DNA of 64,000 nt from Segatella baroniae B14 (GCF_022024235.1 NZ_CP091800.1:672001-736000), one strand, 5' to 3'; shown: positions 44,650 to 52,733, numbered from the stretch's first letter. Made by a program: numbers and translations. Notes: generated from the letters alone by a model not told the origin.

Positions 44650-45003
44650 ATGAAAAAGATTATTCTATTTCTGTTGATGTTGCTGGTCATATCTCCCTGC
44701 CAAGCAACCGGCATAAACGTAAAGAGGGAAGCAACAACTTCTAAAGGTAGTATGCGCATGCCGTCAGCTACACAAGTAGCAGCAGACTATGAGGATAGAG
44801 TCGTCACAGTTGGTATTTCGCGTTACACCGGTAATGTTCAAGTCTACGTTTACGATGCGAACGGTATAGTTGTCGGCTATACTGTCTCCAGCATATCAGG
44901 TAGTGGCACTGTAACCTTGGACACAAGCAATCTGCCGCAAGGGGATTACACGCTATGTATAATCTTGGACAATGCCACATATAGTGGAGAATTTCTTATT
45001 TAA
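44650..45003 (+). CDS. DUF3244 small secreted beta-sandwich protein, module C
   Basis: 117 residues. Signal peptide and residues to about 38 are the same as in the module B paralogue; afterwards the sequence diverges (VVTVGISRYTGNVQVYVYDA, GDYTLCIILDNATYSGEFLI) but keeps the fold. Conserved signal plus variable mature domain, at the exact edge of the 1.95-kb duplication, points to domain swapping by recombination. Followed by the radical-SAM maturase after 18 bases. Confidence 0.75.
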   Translation: MKKIILFLLMLLVISPCQATGINVKREATTSKGSMRMPSATQVAADYEDRVVTVGISRYTGNVQVYVYDANGIVVGYTVSSISGSGTVTLDTSNLPQGDYTLCIILDNATYSGEFLI

Positions 45004-45021
45004 ATAGATGTTTTTCACAAA

Positions 45022-46332
45022 ATGAAGTGGAGTAGATATAATATTATTTTTAAGATGCATATGGGAGATGAAGTTCTTCTGTATAATACATTGTCTAATG
45101 TTCTACTTAAATTAGGCAAGAATGATGCTGAGAGCTTAATGAAAATTAAGTCCGGCAAGATTTCTGTAGATAGTTTAGAAGAGCAAACAAAGAAGGCTCT
45201 AGTAGACAACAAAATCCTCATAAGTAATGATGATATAGAATTAGCCAAATTTAAATTGTTAAAGCAATACAATAGGATGGATGATTCTGTTCTGGCATTA
45301 ACCATTGCACCGACCTTGGCATGCAACCTACATTGTGCATATTGCTTTGAGCAACAACACCCTTCTGTCTTTATGAATGATGACGTTGAGAATGATATAA
45401 TCAGCTTCATTAAGGGACACGTTAACGCTAAATATGTCCATATTACGTGGTTTGGGGGAGAACCGTTACTTTACTTTAAAAGAATCGTAAGCCTAACGAA
45501 AAAGATTAAGTCTATACAAGGCATTGAGAAATATGAGGCTGAGATAATCACAAATGGTGTAAACATGAATGAGAAGATTGCATCCAGTCTTCGCGAATTG
45601 AATATCAATACCGTCCATGTAACAATTGATGGGTTAGACTCAGCCAATAACGAAAGAAGAATCGGGTTAAATCATGAAGACACCTTTGCCAAAATAGTTA
45701 GAGGATTGGATCTTTTAGCAAAAGATGACAATATTTCAAAGACCGTAAGAGTCAATACGGATAAGACAAATTCAGAGCAGTTTGTTAAAGTCTATGATTT
45801 TGTTCGCAAAAGATATTGTGGTCTCAACTTTAATGTCTATGCTGGATTTATTAAGGATTCATACGGATGTGGCAATTCTTGTGTCGGATGTCTTAATAAT
45901 ACTGAGCAAGGTAAGTTTTTGATTAAATCTTATAAAAAATTAGGTGTGCCCACTGAGACTTTGCTTCCTCCACGATATAACTATGAATGTATTGCACGCT
46001 TAAAGAATGGCTATCTTATAGGACCCAAGGGAGACTTATATAAGTGTTGGACTGATCTAGGCAACTTATCTATGTGCTTAGGTTATATAAATGATTTAGA
46101 CAACATTTCGATAGATTTGCTGTCTGAATACATGGTAGGAAATGACCCATTCTGTGATTCAGAATGCATGAAATGTGTCCTATTCCCAATTTGCGGTGGA
46201 GGTTGTCCACATTCCCGAATAATGAATCAGTTTCACGGTGCTAAAAACGATAACTGCTGTTTTGCAAAAGAGAATATAGAGGAATTCATTGAAACCTATT
46301 ATCATTTGCAACAGTCTATTAATAACTTTTAA
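45022..46332 (+). CDS. Radical-SAM/SPASM peptide maturase
   Basis: 436 residues, A+T-rich. Residues 1-85 are a PqqD-like leader-recognition region (LLYNTLSNVLLKLGKNDAES). The radical-SAM site is Cys101-N-L-H-Cys105-A-Y-Cys108, followed by WFGGEPLL and EIITNGVNM. SPASM cysteines lie in YGCGNSCVGC, YKCWTDLG and CDSECMKCVLFPICGGGCP, enough for two auxiliary iron-sulfur clusters. Such enzymes install thioether, C-C or C-O cross-links in peptides. Its substrate should be the five-cysteine peptide encoded 10 bases downstream. Confidence 0.9.
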   Translation: MKWSRYNIIFKMHMGDEVLLYNTLSNVLLKLGKNDAESLMKIKSGKISVDSLEEQTKKALVDNKILISNDDIELAKFKLLKQYNRMDDSVLALTIAPTLACNLHCAYCFEQQHPSVFMNDDVENDIISFIKGHVNAKYVHITWFGGEPLLYFKRIVSLTKKIKSIQGIEKYEAEIITNGVNMNEKIASSLRELNINTVHVTIDGLDSANNERRIGLNHEDTFAKIVRGLDLLAKDDNISKTVRVNTDKTNSEQFVKVYDFVRKRYCGLNFNVYAGFIKDSYGCGNSCVGCLNNTEQGKFLIKSYKKLGVPTETLLPPRYNYECIARLKNGYLIGPKGDLYKCWTDLGNLSMCLGYINDLDNISIDLLSEYMVGNDPFCDSECMKCVLFPICGGGCPHSRIMNQFHGAKNDNCCFAKENIEEFIETYYHLQQSINNF

Positions 46333-46342
46333 ATAATTAAGT

Positions 46343-46555
46343 ATGGTAAAATTATCAATTACTGTATTAAGGACTTCGCGTCCTTTAGAGATCGATGCTA
46401 AGTCTGCTATGTGTCGAACTATGAGTCCAGAGATGCAGGCAAATATTTTGGGAGGAAAAGCATCTGTCGATAATGTTGACAATGCGCAGATGTGTGATGC
46501 CGTCTGTTATCCTTCGGAAATGGGGACTTGTCATTGTTACCAGAACCTATGCTAA
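46343..46555 (+). CDS. GG-leader peptide precursor 2 (70 aa, five core cysteines)
   Basis: The leader runs to residue 38 and ends MSPEMQANILGG; the 32-residue core, KASVDNVDNAQ then MCDAVCYPSEMGTCHCYQNL and a last C, has cysteines at 51, 55, 63, 65 and 70. The gene starts 10 bases after the maturase and is followed by a terminator-like hairpin. It is unrelated in sequence to precursor 1 except for the double glycine. Product expected to be cross-linked at cysteines by the adjacent enzyme and released by the C39 exporter at 40052. Confidence 0.8.
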   Translation: MVKLSITVLRTSRPLEIDAKSAMCRTMSPEMQANILGGKASVDNVDNAQMCDAVCYPSEMGTCHCYQNLC

Positions 46556-46563
46556 TTAATTAT

Positions 46564-46596
46564 GAGTCGTGGCTTGACAGTTTCGAGTCACGGTTC
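46564..46596 (+). terminator. Terminator or attenuator after precursor 2
   Basis: A 14-bp stem (46564-46577 with 46583-46596, four G-U pairs), 5-base loop, followed by TGTCTTTTG. It lies 8 bases after the precursor stop, matching the position of the hairpin after precursor 1. Confidence 0.6.
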
Positions 46597-46618
46597 TGTC
46601 TTTTGAATAAATTTTCTT

Positions 46619-48652
46619 ATGAGATCTTTTGTTTTTTGTTTCTTTCTATGTATGTCCATTTTGCCAATAAGAGCTCAAATCGACACACTGAACATACAAC
46701 ACTTGAAAGGTGTAACTGTAAATGGTCAATATATACAACAAGCAGCCGACCATTACAATTGCATTCCTACGTCGAAACAGCGTAAACATTCGCACTCAGG
46801 TTATGAACTTGTAAGAAGCATGATGATACCGGGTGTTGACGTGGACACAGAAAGCGGGAAAGTGTCAACTCCTGCCGGTGCTGCCACTCTCTATATAAAT
46901 GGCCGCGAGGCAACCTTTAGAGAAATACAAAGTCTGAGGACGAAAGATGTCGTACGTGTAGAGTATTACGATATGCCGACAGGAAAGTACGCTAAGGATT
47001 TGGCAGTGCTAAATTATGTTGTCAAGCAGTTCAAGTCAGGAGGCTACACGCAGTTGGACGCGCTGCAAGGCTTGGGCTACAAGTGTGGAGACTACAACAT
47101 CACTTCCAAATACAGTTTTGGAAATTCTAACGCAAACCTATGGGCTGGCTATAGCAACGCCAATCCAAAGGAAGACATGGTCTCAAAGGAAGACTACCTG
47201 CTGCCTGATGCTGTTGCAAAGGGTTCTTCATCCAGTGGCAATGACAAAGAAAACATCGGAAAGTACATAACAGCAAGCATTAGTAACATGACACCAAAAC
47301 AGACGTGGATGCTTCGGGCAAGTATTGAGGCCAGTAAACAGTGGGATAATATTATGAATGGCAAAACGGAATATGCTTCAGAATATGGAAATTTGGCTTT
47401 TGACAAGACGCAATACTCACGAAGCAGTACTGTAAAACCTACATTATACGCTTACTTTCAAAAGCAGATAGGATCGAGCCACAACTTTGACGCAGTCCTC
47501 GATTGCTATTATGCCGACAACAAATACAACCGTGACTTCCTTGAGGGCGGCAGGTTTGTAAGTGATGTCGATGAGGACTATTTCTATGGAAAGTTCAATG
47601 CCAACTACAGCATCGCCCTGCCTAAGAGTAATAACCTTACGTTCAGTCTTCATGAGTATATGCGAGTCTCTCAAGACAGCTACGGAGGTTCTGCCGATTA
47701 TTGGCAGCATCTGCATTCATCAGAGACAATATTCTTTGTGGACTATAACAAGAGGTGGAAGAAAGTGATGCTTGACTTCAATCCCGGTCTGTCGTATCTT
47801 GTCTACAGACTGCATGGCGATGATGCGGTAAAGCACGTCGCTCCACGTCTTCAACTCTCATCGTCATGGATGCCAGACAAGTTACAGCGTGTCCGTTTGT
47901 TCTTCTCCTTGGGTAATACATTTCCTTCATTGAACACTGTCAACAATGTGAGTCAGCAGATTGACCGCATCATGATACGTCGTGGTAATCCGGATATGGA
48001 CAACTCCACTTTGCTCGGTCCCGGCTTTACCTACTCCCTCAATTACAAACAGATTTCAGCAATGCTATCATGCTACTACATGTATATGAGCAATGCCATC
48101 GTAAACACTTACTCTGTTGAAGGCGGTAACATAATAAACACATTCTCAAGCGATGCGCGAAGTCATCAGACTTCCACATCGTTGTCCGTTACATGGAAAC
48201 CGTCGGCAAGTTTCAACGTCAAGATGGATGGCAACTTCACATATGCGAGAGTGACTATGGCAGATGAAGAGCAGCAGAGAGGATGGCAGATGGGCTTGCA
48301 AGCCAACTACTATGTTCGCGACTTCTCCTTCTCAGCTTCTTGCAAATCATTGACCCGTTCACTAAACAATTATCAATACCATATCCGTCAACCGTGGCAA
48401 TACGGTCTGTCTGCAGAATGGAGCCACAACAATCTTGCTGTGGTGTTGGAGGCGAAGAACCTTTTCATACAGGACAACGTTTTGAAACGGTCATTATCGG
48501 CAGAAATTTACAACCTTTCTGAGCAATTCCGCCGTGAGAGGGACAATTCCTATGTTTCTTTAAAGCTTATCTGTTCAATCGATTATGGAAAGAAAGTGAG
48601 CCGTTCCCTAAAGTATGAAACAAAGAATGCCGATAGTACTATAATGAGATAA
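46619..48652 (+). CDS. Outer-membrane beta-barrel protein without regulatory domain, module C
   Basis: 677 residues: signal peptide (FVFCFFLCMSILPIRAQ), no carboxypeptidase-like domain, a plug-like segment (SMMIPGVDVDTESGKVSTPA, then TLYINGREATFREIQSL), and barrel. Placed directly after precursor 2, as barrel genes follow the maturase in module A. Probably the peptide's outer-membrane channel or receptor. No TonB box was clear. Confidence 0.8.
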   Translation: MRSFVFCFFLCMSILPIRAQIDTLNIQHLKGVTVNGQYIQQAADHYNCIPTSKQRKHSHSGYELVRSMMIPGVDVDTESGKVSTPAGAATLYINGREATFREIQSLRTKDVVRVEYYDMPTGKYAKDLAVLNYVVKQFKSGGYTQLDALQGLGYKCGDYNITSKYSFGNSNANLWAGYSNANPKEDMVSKEDYLLPDAVAKGSSSSGNDKENIGKYITASISNMTPKQTWMLRASIEASKQWDNIMNGKTEYASEYGNLAFDKTQYSRSSTVKPTLYAYFQKQIGSSHNFDAVLDCYYADNKYNRDFLEGGRFVSDVDEDYFYGKFNANYSIALPKSNNLTFSLHEYMRVSQDSYGGSADYWQHLHSSETIFFVDYNKRWKKVMLDFNPGLSYLVYRLHGDDAVKHVAPRLQLSSSWMPDKLQRVRLFFSLGNTFPSLNTVNNVSQQIDRIMIRRGNPDMDNSTLLGPGFTYSLNYKQISAMLSCYYMYMSNAIVNTYSVEGGNIINTFSSDARSHQTSTSLSVTWKPSASFNVKMDGNFTYARVTMADEEQQRGWQMGLQANYYVRDFSFSASCKSLTRSLNNYQYHIRQPWQYGLSAEWSHNNLAVVLEAKNLFIQDNVLKRSLSAEIYNLSEQFRRERDNSYVSLKLICSIDYGKKVSRSLKYETKNADSTIMR

Positions 48653-48744
48653 TGATTATTCATAAAGGTAAAACTTGACTTAACAATGAGATCCATAAAG
48701 AAGACTCAAATAATAGTTAACTTGTAAAAACAGATGGAATACCT

Positions 48745-48856
48745 TTTCCGGCATAGTTGCGTCGAATAGGTAAGTTACAGAGTAGTTGATGTAAAATCTC
48801 ACGCAAAGTACGCAAAGACGCAAAGTTTTTTTTAGTGTAAAGAGTTTAAGAGTATC
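48745..48856. repeat. CGCAAAG palindromic repeat block 6
   Basis: A tail (CCGGCATAGTTGCGTCGAAT...) and one A half only. It marks the right edge of the peptide locus, as block 5 lies near its left part. The gap 48653-48744 shows nothing else. Confidence 0.85.
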
Positions 48857-48885
48857 ATGTTTGCAGCGCTACAGCGAATATCGTT

Positions 48886-49155
48886 TCATTCCACGACATC
48901 TACTTTCTGCCATTCGGCTACCAACTCCGCTACATCGACCTTGGCCTCTTCCGCTGTCACGTTGTATTCCTCGCAGAGCCTTTCTGCCAGTGCCTCAATG
49001 GTGAAGTCGCCCATGTTCTGAGCCTGCTGCCAAAGCCATGCAGCCGTCTCGTTCAGTGTAAGCAGTTTACCAAAGTTAATGGCGCCAAGTCCTTCGCCCA
49101 TAATCACACGTTCGCCGCACACCTCACGCAGCACAAATCCTTTTTTCAGTTTCAT
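48886..49155 (-). CDS. PqqD-like peptide-chaperone (RRE) protein
   Basis: 89 residues from the ATG at 49155 (MKLKKGFVLREVCGERVIMG); a longer frame adds 16 residues. The pattern INFGKLLTLNETAAWLWQQA is the PqqD core, the domain that binds RiPP leader peptides. Its start overlaps the S26-type peptidase stop (ATGA). Last of four coupled genes. Confidence 0.85.
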   Translation of the reverse strand: MKLKKGFVLREVCGERVIMGEGLGAINFGKLLTLNETAAWLWQQAQNMGDFTIEALAERLCEEYNVTAEEAKVDVAELVAEWQKVDVVE

Positions 49156-49577
49156 AATCGTCTGTATATTGCCAATAAATATCTTCTTATGGGGCGCAGC
49201 CAAAACCAGATCTTAGCAGCTGACTTCCGCCACCTATTATATAAATAAAATGTTCTCTCCCTGGCATCTACCACATGGGTTGCTATGGCCTTGATGTCAT
49301 GGAGGGTACACTGTTCCGTACCCATCAGATTACCATCGCCCATGAGCGTCACCTGATGTCCATCGATACGGATAATGCGATGTACCACCCATCGACCAGG
49401 TGATGCCCATGCCAGCACCACGTCGCCGACTTTCGGAAGTTCCGGCTGTTGTAAGATGACACTTTCCTTGCCCCCAATGATAAACGGCAGCATACTGTTG
49501 CCATTCACGGGCAGCGTCACGCTCACACCTTCCTTGACCAGTCTGATGGCTTCTTCTATGATTTCACTATCTGTCAT
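49152..49577 (-). CDS. S24/S26-type (signal peptidase I-like) peptidase
   Basis: 141 residues. NGNSMLPFI supplies the catalytic Ser (near residue 28); VVHRII (near 65) has a His where bacterial signal peptidases have the Lys, as in the SipW/ER type; GDGNLMG follows. There is no clear N-terminal span, but a basic hydrophobic end (KIWFWLRPIRRYLLAIYRRL) may bind the membrane. In this cassette it could remove a leader. Overlaps both neighbours by 4 bases. Confidence 0.8.
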   Translation of the reverse strand: MTDSEIIEEAIRLVKEGVSVTLPVNGNSMLPFIIGGKESVILQQPELPKVGDVVLAWASPGRWVVHRIIRIDGHQVTLMGDGNLMGTEQCTLHDIKAIATHVVDARERTFYLYNRWRKSAAKIWFWLRPIRRYLLAIYRRL

Positions 49578-50419
49578 GGCGTAATCGTTTCGTTACACAG
49601 TATTGCCGCTTCTTCGTCGGGCAGACATTCCAGATGCCAAACGGGGATAGAAGATGCCAGTGCGTTCTCTGTCTGGTGCAAACCGTCGGCTATACGCTCA
49701 TCCCATCGCTTGCCACTGATACTCTCTATGAGAGCCACATATGCATAGACACCACTCAGACGCTGTATCTTGTTGCAGTCTGCCTGACTCAGCAAGACGA
49801 TGGCTCCCAAAGGATAATGCACATTCCGATAGCAAGGTGTCTTTCCGCTCCAAGGCGATCCATACACCATTGCGGAGCCATCCTCGTCGATACGCACCAC
49901 AGGATTATCATCGTTCACCAATGCCGTGCCCGCAATATGCTGCAGCCACAGACTGGCATGGGTGCTCTTCCCTGTACCGCTTGGGCCGAGAAATATATAT
50001 CCCCGACCTTCATAGCTCACTACAGCTGCATGGAATAGTACTGTATCCTTGTCTGCCGTAGCCAGGGCGAACATAATCATCAGCGCATTGTCAATCGCCA
50101 TTTTCTCGTATCTGCCCGTCGTGACAAGTCGTCCCTCGCTGTAGTTGTTGGAGCAGACGAGCCATCCCGCCGTTACACCCCGCCAATGGAACTCGAACAC
50201 CGCTTCACCTGCAGTCGTATGTCCGCAAATGATGACCTGTCCCTCTTCCTCCTGTCGCATTTCCTCGGTATATTCAGGAGCATCACCGCTTTCTACATCT
50301 AAGGCAAACACTGTCTCACCATCAGCACACGCAAACGGCTGGTAGTTGGCCAAGCCATCTTTCTCGCTGCTGACGCAGAACCGATGTCCAGCCACTTCGT
50401 AATATCTCTTTTTTTTCAT
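49574..50419 (-). CDS. HprK-like kinase (RiPP-tailoring type)
   Basis: 281 residues from ATG 50419, which overlaps the upstream stop as ATGA; a longer frame to 50476 would overlap by 61 bases. Walker A GPSGTGKST at 145-153, then HIAGTALVNDDNPVVRI and GSPWSGKTPCY, typical of HPr-kinase C-terminal-like proteins. Related kinases in paeninodin-type lasso clusters phosphorylate the precursor; here the substrate is unknown. Confidence 0.85.
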   Translation of the reverse strand: MKKKRYYEVAGHRFCVSSEKDGLANYQPFACADGETVFALDVESGDAPEYTEEMRQEEEGQVIICGHTTAGEAVFEFHWRGVTAGWLVCSNNYSEGRLVTTGRYEKMAIDNALMIMFALATADKDTVLFHAAVVSYEGRGYIFLGPSGTGKSTHASLWLQHIAGTALVNDDNPVVRIDEDGSAMVYGSPWSGKTPCYRNVHYPLGAIVLLSQADCNKIQRLSGVYAYVALIESISGKRWDERIADGLHQTENALASSIPVWHLECLPDEEAAILCNETITP

Positions 50420-51522
50420 CTCTGAAAGTCTCTTAATGATAGTTTTCTGTACCTGATGCGTGTAGGGAGAGTCCACACAATGTTACTCCAGTATTTCACC
50501 TCCAGCCAGAACGCCTCCCAGAAGTCAAACTTCATCAGTCGCAGATGCCGCCGTTTATTCTCGTACACCCGCCGCAACAGTCCGAACCGTTGTCGCTGTG
50601 CATACCACCCGAAATTGCCGTCGGTCATCATCTCGCGCAACAACCAATTGCCGCGATAACTGTCAGGAGCGGTCAGCATAAGCGATTTATCTAACCGAAA
50701 CACCTCACCGAGTACCCACATCAGTGCCATGGCGATATGGTATAGACCAAATTTCCTTAATACACTCGATACGATACTTCGATCTTCAACAGTGGAATGT
50801 TGCAAAAGCCAATAGTAGTCACAGACATGCCGCAGTCCGATACCTTCACTGAGGAAATGTCGCTGGATATGCGCCAGCTGCATCACGAGTGCAAACTTGA
50901 CAGACGGTACACGAAAGTTTTCCTCCACTTGTGCTGCAAGAAGGATTTCTCGTTCCAACCACCGTTGCAGTCTTCTGTTAGTCATCGGATTGAAGTTGCC
51001 CGACGATGGACGGAAATGTACCTCCACAGTCACGCCCTGCTTGTTCACTGGCAGATGCACATGGTGATATATAGCCTTCGAATGCTGGGGCAGCAGTGCC
51101 AATACACAATCCTTTCCACCTTCCACCCAGATGTCAATATCCCCGGGCTGTCGCGCAAACCTATCAGGATAAAGCCGCGCATTGGCCTGTCCCTTCAGTA
51201 TCGCCGTGCGGTGTCCTTGTTCTTCAAACTCCCGTGTCAGTCGTACGGTCTCCTGGTATAGCAGTTCATTCATCCCTTTGATGCTTTCTGCTTCGCAAGC
51301 CCACTGCATGGCAATCTCTACAGGCGGCTTACAGTCCTCTGGCAACAGACAAATACCTTTATAGCAGACACCAACGAGCGACTGCCGTAATGCCATCTGA
51401 TACAAAAGTCGCCATCCGTGGGCATCCATCTTCGCAGGAAGCTCCTGCGTCAGTCCCAATGACAGGCGCAGGAGTTTAAAGAAATCGTCATCGGGACGTG
51501 GAATTGATGATAACTTTGTCAT
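50416..51522 (-). CDS. NTP_transf_5-family nucleotidyltransferase
   Basis: 368 residues. AILKGQANARLYPDRFARQP followed by GDIDIWV is the active-site pattern of the family (PF14907), with the D-x-D metal ligands in GDIDIWV. Occurs with HprK-like kinases and PqqD proteins in RiPP clusters, where its function is not settled. First enzyme of the four-gene chain, 65 bases after the AraC-type regulator; 51523-51587 repeats GACAAAGTTAT with the first codons. Confidence 0.8.
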   Translation of the reverse strand: MTKLSSIPRPDDDFFKLLRLSLGLTQELPAKMDAHGWRLLYQMALRQSLVGVCYKGICLLPEDCKPPVEIAMQWACEAESIKGMNELLYQETVRLTREFEEQGHRTAILKGQANARLYPDRFARQPGDIDIWVEGGKDCVLALLPQHSKAIYHHVHLPVNKQGVTVEVHFRPSSGNFNPMTNRRLQRWLEREILLAAQVEENFRVPSVKFALVMQLAHIQRHFLSEGIGLRHVCDYYWLLQHSTVEDRSIVSSVLRKFGLYHIAMALMWVLGEVFRLDKSLMLTAPDSYRGNWLLREMMTDGNFGWYAQRQRFGLLRRVYENKRRHLRLMKFDFWEAFWLEVKYWSNIVWTLPTRIRYRKLSLRDFQR

Positions 51523-51587
51523 AATTCGTTATAACTTTGTCGTAACTGGTTATAATTTCAGAAAATTATACACACTCTATTCAGGCT

Positions 51588-52136
51588 TTAATCAGCTGTG
51601 GCATCATTAAAGAACAGATGTTTTTTAATGCGATAATAGGTTTGTCGATTTTTGAAGCCTGATTTAATAATGGACTCCTCCATAGTGACTTCCGGATGTT
51701 GCTTGGCATAGTTATCGACGTGGCGACAACGAAGCAAATTCACATAGTCGTAAAATCCACCATATTGTTCTCTGAGCACTCTCGATACGTATGCCTGACT
51801 ATAGCCACAGCCCTCAACGACCTCCTTCAGACTAAGGTTGGGATTCAGATAGAGACGTTGCTGTACCAGTACCCTTTCAATACCGTCGGAAATCCTTTTA
51901 CGAGTCTGCTGTGGAATCTCTTTAAGTTTGCGCTCTGCCTTTACGGCTTTTTCTATGCAACACGTGTGAGGCTGCTCTTCAGTAGGTGCGTAGTCAAAAA
52001 GATTCCCTTTGCGCTTTGATGGCAGTATGGATATGAGAAAGATAACATGAAACCACCGCACAGCGGCGAACATTAAACATGTTACCACGTATGCAGAGCA
52101 GGCTATACTATATATAAGTTCTGGTTGCGAATACAT
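51588..52136 (-). CDS. AraC-type regulator with a single remaining membrane span
   Basis: 182 residues. The N-terminus (LIYSIACSAYVVTCLMFAAVRWFH) aligns with that of the regulator at 6765 (ALMYLTTCWTFSAVRWFHT), but about 190 residues of membrane domain are missing. The C-terminal AraC-like domain is complete (LSLKEVVEGCGYSQAYVSRV, then ESIIKSGFKNRQTYYRIKKH). It may therefore have lost input or be a short natural form. It probably controls the downstream tailoring genes and itself through the palindrome at 52165. Confidence 0.75.
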   Translation of the reverse strand: MYSQPELIYSIACSAYVVTCLMFAAVRWFHVIFLISILPSKRKGNLFDYAPTEEQPHTCCIEKAVKAERKLKEIPQQTRKRISDGIERVLVQQRLYLNPNLSLKEVVEGCGYSQAYVSRVLREQYGGFYDYVNLLRCRHVDNYAKQHPEVTMEESIIKSGFKNRQTYYRIKKHLFFNDATAD

Positions 52137-52164
52137 TTTATGCGTATTAGAGAATTAATCAGGT

Positions 52165-52197
52165 ACAAAGGTAATTACCTTTGTTAATATATTGAAA
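52165..52197 (-). promoter_or_regulatory. Promoter with overlapping 20-bp palindrome (AraC-type operon)
   Basis: ACAAAGGTAATTACCTTTGT (52165-52184) is a perfect palindrome. On the minus strand it contains TACCTTTG (52166-52173 on plus), with TTTC (52194-52197) 20 bases upstream, i.e. a near-consensus promoter whose -7 element is one arm of the operator. A dimeric regulator bound here would block transcription. Confidence 0.65.
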
Positions 52198-52350
52198 TTT
52201 TTGAACTTTTTGAGTTTGTTATTTAAGATTATTTAGGAAGAAATCAACGTTTTGTGCGTTGACTCCATCGTTTTGAAGCCTATATTACTCAAGTTCTTGT
52301 ACGATTCCATTGAAGCAGATGTTCCTGCCTGAAAAGTTGCAATTGCAACA

Positions 52351-52427
52351 CATGCAAGCTTATCCGTCAACTTTACAGTTTGAACTTGTTTCTAATTCAT
52401 GTGGAAGTGTTTTGGGCTTTCGCAAGT
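52351..52427 (+). repeat. 80-bp scar repeat, left copy
   Basis: Matches 57842-57921 with a few substitutions and a 2-base indel, same orientation, 5.5 kb apart, flanking the sigma-factor operon. The 14-base palindrome GTTGCAATTGCAAC (52336-52349) lies just before it. Open in one frame in both copies (STLQFE, CGSVLGFRK) but too short to identify. The rest of 52137-52733 holds no recognisable gene. Confidence 0.75.
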
Positions 52428-52733
52428 ATCTGAAACACAGATAGAAATACAATGCCACGAAAATTGAAGGTCAAACGTCCCAATGTTTATGTGTCGCTAG
52501 ACAGGTAATCTTTGGTACAAAATGATTCAAAAAAGGCAGGGAAAAGAAAGGTTGAGATGGCACTTTGAGGCAAGAAGGGAATTTCTTCGGCTGCTTTTAT
52601 TCTTTTTCTTCAAAAAAGTTTGGCTATTCCAAATAAAAGCAGTACCTTTACACCACGAGAAACCGCCAAGCCTCTTCACAATGCTTAAATCGGCGGGTCG
52701 TTTTTTTTTATACAATGAGCAACAGAATCCCAT

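Larger units (their letters stand above)
42807..44765 (+). repeat. 1.95-kb segmental duplication, right copy
   Basis: Direct repeat of 32714-34663, 10.1 kb away. Left edge falls in the intergenic gap after the short HlyD gene; right edge falls at codon 39 of the second DUF3244 gene. Confidence 0.95.
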
